A stretch of DNA of 8,058 nucleotides from Caldisericia bacterium (GTDB lineage: Bacteria; Caldisericota; Caldisericia; JAAYUI01), in NCBI GenBank assembly GCA_017999835.1, contig JAGNLA010000027.1:1-8058 (forward strand), given 5' to 3'. Below the pieces are notes generated by a model that had not been told where the DNA came from, did not search any database, and saw nothing but the letters and a program-made list of their open reading frames with translations. Both the position numbers and the translations under genes were made by a program. Positions 5,287 to 8,058 of the stretch are shown here, in pieces (positions within the stretch are counted from its first letter, which is position 1; each line of letters starts with the position of its first letter).

Positions 5287-6849
5287 ATGAAAAAGGTTGG
5301 GATTATTGTTGCTGCGATACTTGTCGCAACTCTTTCAAACCATTCCACACTCGGAATCGCAGGTTATCGCACGATTGTTCATAAAATTGGCACAAACATT
5401 GCAACAATAGAGGGAAGCTCAACAAAACTCATCCTTCAGACCGAGATAAAAAATAACACCACCTTTATATGCGCTCCTGACCTTGGCATAATTCTTAACA
5501 TCAAATTCCCATGGTCGCCAAACAACAAAATGGCAGGTGGAATTGACCCCGTCACCAACACAGCTCTTATGTTTACAGAAGGCATGGCTCAAGCAACAAT
5601 TGACGGTGACAGCTACAAAATTGCCGTAAAGCCGTACATCAAGACTGTGAACAAGAAACAATATTTGATGATCCCTCTCAAATACGCCTGTGAAGTTATG
5701 GGTTGCTCTGTCAGTTTTGACGAAAAGAAAAACCTTGTCATTAAAAAACCGCTTGCCCTCTCAAAAGTCACCTGGACAACCGAAGGCAGAAACGAGAGCC
5801 GGAAATACACTGTACCCAATGGAACAGCGCCCAAGGGTGAAAACCTCGTCCAGGACTGGGTCATAGACAATGGCGATGAAGAAACCTCCTCATTGTTTTT
5901 CGATGGCAAAATTCTGTTCAATGACCAGATGGGTTGGACATGCTATGATGCCAGCACAAAGACCAAACTTTGGCGAATAGACAACAAAGCCGACAGCATT
6001 GGCAAATTTGCGCTGCTCCAGCAGATGTCCTACTCGAATGGACTGGTTTTTTCAGGGATTGGGCCAACAGCATATGACGCAAAAACTGGCAAGGTTTCGT
6101 GGCAGAAAAATGAAACAAATACCGATGATTGCTTTGCTTTTGGCGACTACCTGCTTGCCTGCAAGACAACTCAAGCAAGTGAAAACACTTACAAATACAC
6201 GATAAATTGCTACAAATCAAAAGATGGCACAGCACTCTGGAATATTGAAAACTTTGGGTCAACACTCAGAAATGTTTGGGTTGCTTCAAACGGCAGCAAG
6301 ATGATAATCAAGGATCAATGTTATGATCTTAAGACCGGCAAGAAACTCTTTGCAATGCAGGGTTTGCCAAAAGAAATACCTTACCCTGGACTCAAATCTT
6401 TCTTTGATGACAGCGGAAACATTGTGGCGTACACAAAATCTTGTATCTATCTACTCGATGGCAAAACCGGAAAAGTTCTTAAAACCAGAGAGATCAACCT
6501 TGGGCTCAATGTTGTCCTGTCCAGGTCAAAACTGTTTTGCATCAGCACAGGTGCATCCCGATTACTCTGTCTTGACCCCAAAACACTGGCAAACACATGG
6601 GAAGCTCCGTTGGAGTCTGATTACAATGGTTGCATCATCCCCTCTGGCTACAATCTGGTTGTCATAAACGACAAGTTCGTCGCAGGGTTTGGCACTGGCA
6701 CTGGCAAACGCCTGTGGACAAAAAACAACGACAAGCTTTACAACATCGCCAAATCTTATGAGTATGCAATCGTGGACAAATACATTTACGTCACCTCATT
6801 GCAGTTCAACTTCCTTAAACTCACCTATCGAATTGCGATCAAGCCCTAA
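5287..6849 (+). CDS. Secreted PQQ-like beta-propeller protein with N-terminal copper-amine-oxidase-N-like domain
   Basis: The protein has 520 residues from ATG at 5287. The frame is open 21 codons further up, but this start gives a signal sequence (MKKVGIIVAAILVATL) and follows AAGGA at 5269-5273, with a rather long 13-base spacer. Residues about 29-154 resemble a copper-amine-oxidase-N/stalk domain, with MIPLKYACEVMGCSVSFDEKKNLVI at 128-152 matching the VPLR...E.LG..V.WD pattern. Seven PQQ-like blade motifs of the form YD..TGK..W then follow at residues 219, 262, 308, 345, 389, 428 and 467. The 37-46 residue spacing fits a seven- or eight-bladed propeller. No W-docking set or catalytic residues of true quinoprotein dehydrogenases are evident, so quinone binding is not implied. 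It is probably an extracytoplasmic binding or structural protein. It converges on corA with a 3-bp gap. Confidence 0.88.
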   Translation: MKKVGIIVAAILVATLSNHSTLGIAGYRTIVHKIGTNIATIEGSSTKLILQTEIKNNTTFICAPDLGIILNIKFPWSPNNKMAGGIDPVTNTALMFTEGMAQATIDGDSYKIAVKPYIKTVNKKQYLMIPLKYACEVMGCSVSFDEKKNLVIKKPLALSKVTWTTEGRNESRKYTVPNGTAPKGENLVQDWVIDNGDEETSSLFFDGKILFNDQMGWTCYDASTKTKLWRIDNKADSIGKFALLQQMSYSNGLVFSGIGPTAYDAKTGKVSWQKNETNTDDCFAFGDYLLACKTTQASENTYKYTINCYKSKDGTALWNIENFGSTLRNVWVASNGSKMIIKDQCYDLKTGKKLFAMQGLPKEIPYPGLKSFFDDSGNIVAYTKSCIYLLDGKTGKVLKTREINLGLNVVLSRSKLFCISTGASRLLCLDPKTLANTWEAPLESDYNGCIIPSGYNLVVINDKFVAGFGTGTGKRLWTKNNDKLYNIAKSYEYAIVDKYIYVTSLQFNFLKLTYRIAIKP

Positions 6850-6852
6850 CTC

Positions 6853-7833
6853 TTACATCCATCCACGTTTTTTCATCCAGTATATCATGCCGATTGGTGT
6901 GGCAACAATTATTATAAAAGCTATACCAAAACCGATTATATCAGTCCAAAAATCCAGATGCCCGGACGGTGAGAAAAAGTTCATACCGAAGAACCCTGTC
7001 AAAAACGAGATTGGCATGAATATGGTTGCAATGGTTGTCAAGGTTTTCATGATGTCGTTCATGCGGTTGTTGACCACTGAAAGATAGATGTCAAGAGCCC
7101 CGGAAACGATGTCTCTCATGCTTTCTGTGATGTCATACAACCTAACGAGATGATCATAGAGGTCACGGAAGTACATTCTGTCACGTTCATCAACCTGGGA
7201 GTGAGGCTCTCTGGAGAGTTTGTCAAAAACCTCGCGCTGATGGGTAATGTATCTTCTTAATCCAAGCAAAGTTCTTTTGTAACCAAAGATTTTTGGCAAA
7301 ACTTCCTTTGACGGGTTGTCGATTATGAGAGATTCGAGATTTTCAACGTTTTCGTCCAACTCTTCGACAAGTGATAGATAATTTTCGATTATTTCATCAC
7401 TTATTAAATAAAGAAGATAGTCAGCTCCACGCTTGAGCATCTTTGGATCTCTGTAAGCATTGATTCTTACCTTGTCAATGGCTTCCATTTTCTGTTCATG
7501 CATGGTCACTACATAATTGTTGCCAAGAAAAATGTCCAATTCCTTGTTGATTATCTCGTCTTTATCTCTTCCATATTCTAAGGTGTGTAGGACAATGTAA
7601 AGATATGAGGTCCAGTCATCGATTTTTGGAAGGTGACATTGTTCGAGCGCGTCTTCGATTGATAAAGGATGGAATCCAAATTCCTCAATAAGTATGGCAG
7701 TCGGTGTACCATCAGGTTCAGATTCGAAATCAACCCAAACCAAACCCTTTTCATCCTGAAGAAGCTGCTTTATTTCTTCAACTTGCGCGTCCCTGATAAC
7801 CCCATCACGAGAAAGATAAGCAATTCTAATCAT
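6853..7833 (-). CDS. corA: CorA-family magnesium/cobalt transport channel
   Basis: This 326-residue integral membrane protein has the normal CorA length. The long N-terminal cytoplasmic part (1-about 265) is acidic and helical, with a stalk helix rich in charged residues. Two C-terminal membrane helices follow: one ending in IFMPISFLTGFFGMNF, with the diagnostic G-M-N filter motif, and one at FWTDIIGFGIAFIIIVATPIGMIYW. The chain ends in the basic KKRGWM, typical of CorA. The family forms pentameric channels for Mg2+ (also Co2+ and Ni2+) uptake. The frame is open upstream to 7959, but the start at 7833 (MIRIAYLSRDG) gives the family's usual N-terminus. No Shine-Dalgarno sequence precedes it, and a promoter sits immediately upstream. 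The extended reading would run over that promoter and the putative insertion-sequence end. Confidence 0.95.
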   Translation of the reverse strand: MIRIAYLSRDGVIRDAQVEEIKQLLQDEKGLVWVDFESEPDGTPTAILIEEFGFHPLSIEDALEQCHLPKIDDWTSYLYIVLHTLEYGRDKDEIINKELDIFLGNNYVVTMHEQKMEAIDKVRINAYRDPKMLKRGADYLLYLISDEIIENYLSLVEELDENVENLESLIIDNPSKEVLPKIFGYKRTLLGLRRYITHQREVFDKLSREPHSQVDERDRMYFRDLYDHLVRLYDITESMRDIVSGALDIYLSVVNNRMNDIMKTLTTIATIFMPISFLTGFFGMNFFSPSGHLDFWTDIIGFGIAFIIIVATPIGMIYWMKKRGWM

Positions 7834-7840
7834 AGAAGCA

Positions 7841-7868
7841 TGTATAACAAAAATAGCTTTTTTTTCAA
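7841..7868 (-). promoter_or_regulatory. Promoter of corA, positioned for a leaderless or near-leaderless mRNA
   Basis: On the minus strand, TTGAAA (7863-7868) and TATACA (7841-7846) are separated by 16 bp, a fair sigma-A-type promoter. The last base of the -10 is 8 bases from the start codon A at 7833. Transcription would therefore begin at or within 1-2 bases of the ATG. The absence of a ribosome site before the ATG agrees with this. Confidence 0.5.
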
Positions 7869-7933
7869 TCACAAAAAACGACTTCCAATTGCTGGCAACT
7901 ATTGTAGAATGTGGTTCATGGATGAAAAAAGAA

Positions 7934-7948
7934 GGGTAATTCTCACCC
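7934..7948. repeat. Candidate terminal end of an insertion sequence
   Basis: GGGTAATTCTCACCC begins with GGG, as many IS ends do, and lies 13 bases beyond the stop codon of the transposase fragment, where the element's end would be expected. It contains a short stem (AGGGT at 7933-7937, ACCCT at 7945-7949). The matching opposite end lies outside the window, so the call rests on position and base pattern only. Confidence 0.25.
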
Positions 7949-7960
7949 TCAGCCACCAAC

Positions 7961-8058
7961 TTAGACCATATTACTCCTGTTAATCAACATTTTCAACAAC
8001 AATCTCACTTGATACGATGTAGGTTCTTTTCTGTGATTGTACTTCCAGACATAATCAG
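7961..8058 (-). CDS. C-terminal fragment of a probable insertion-sequence transposase (cut by right window edge)
   Basis: On the minus strand the frame is open from the window edge to a TAA at 7961-7963, giving 31 residues: DYVWKYNHRKEPTSYQVRLL and then LKMLINRSNMV. The YVWKYNHR sequence followed by a leucine-rich helix resembles the C-terminal end of IS1595/ISXO2-type DDE transposases (pattern E..WR.N.R......LL). The rest of the gene, including any catalytic residues, is outside the window, so the family is tentative and it cannot be said whether the copy is intact. It lies upstream of corA on the same strand, separated by a stretch that holds a possible IS end and the corA promoter. Confidence 0.45.
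   Translation of the reverse strand, partial: DYVWKYNHRKEPTSYQVRLLLKMLINRSNMV

Noticed and set aside
5918-6265. 115-codon minus-strand frame, and several plus-strand frames within 5999-7087
   Set aside because: They overlap the propeller or corA coding regions in other frames, lack ribosome sites, and have compositions unlike real proteins.
7834-7959. 42-codon N-terminal extension of CorA
   Set aside because: It would run over the promoter-like elements and the candidate IS end, has no ribosome site, and departs from the usual CorA N-terminus.
1-8058. CRISPR array, tRNA or rRNA genes, toxin-antitoxin or defence genes
   Set aside because: I saw no regularly spaced direct repeats, no cloverleaf or rRNA-like sequence, and no protein with such domains on either strand.

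Overview
The window is a piece of bacterial chromosome of about 43-45% GC by eye, with densely packed genes on both strands. Two genes encode exported proteins that combine beta-propeller repeats with copper-amine-oxidase-N-type (stalk) modules. A third, cut by the left edge, encodes another exported protein. There is also an anaerobe-type 1-Cys peroxiredoxin and a classic 7-1-7 Fur box. Together these point to an anaerobic Bacillota-like lineage, or another lineage with similar surface proteins such as Caldisericota. That placement is an inference from gene content and I hold it loosely.

Layout, left to right. Minus strand: the N-terminal part of a secreted protein (3-257) whose promoter carries a Fur-like box; a strong hairpin terminator (393-428); an 810-aa secreted NHL-propeller / Ig-like / copper-amine-oxidase-N protein (441-2873); and a histidine phosphatase (2937-3569) 63 bp upstream of it on the same strand. 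A 94-bp divergent region follows. Plus strand: a divergent DUF4037-like protein with a nucleotidyltransferase-type layout (3664-4647); a peroxiredoxin (4702-5151) with a perfect Fur-type palindrome just before it; a weak terminator; and a 520-aa secreted PQQ-like propeller protein (5287-6849) with a 24-bp palindrome in its leader. Minus strand again: a CorA magnesium/cobalt channel (6853-7833), convergent with the propeller gene across a 3-bp gap, and the last 31 residues of a probable insertion-sequence transposase (7961-8058) at the right edge.

The genes do not form one pathway. The clearest functional link is metal and redox: two Fur-family boxes, one before an exported protein and one before a peroxiredoxin, suggest shared control by a Fur-family regulator. 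The two propeller proteins are built from the same kinds of module in opposite order and look like surface or extracytoplasmic scaffold or binding proteins. I see no CRISPR array, tRNA, rRNA, prophage or defence locus. The most notable items are the Fur boxes, the apparent loss of catalytic residues in the DUF4037-like protein, and a CorA promoter placed so that its mRNA would be leaderless.
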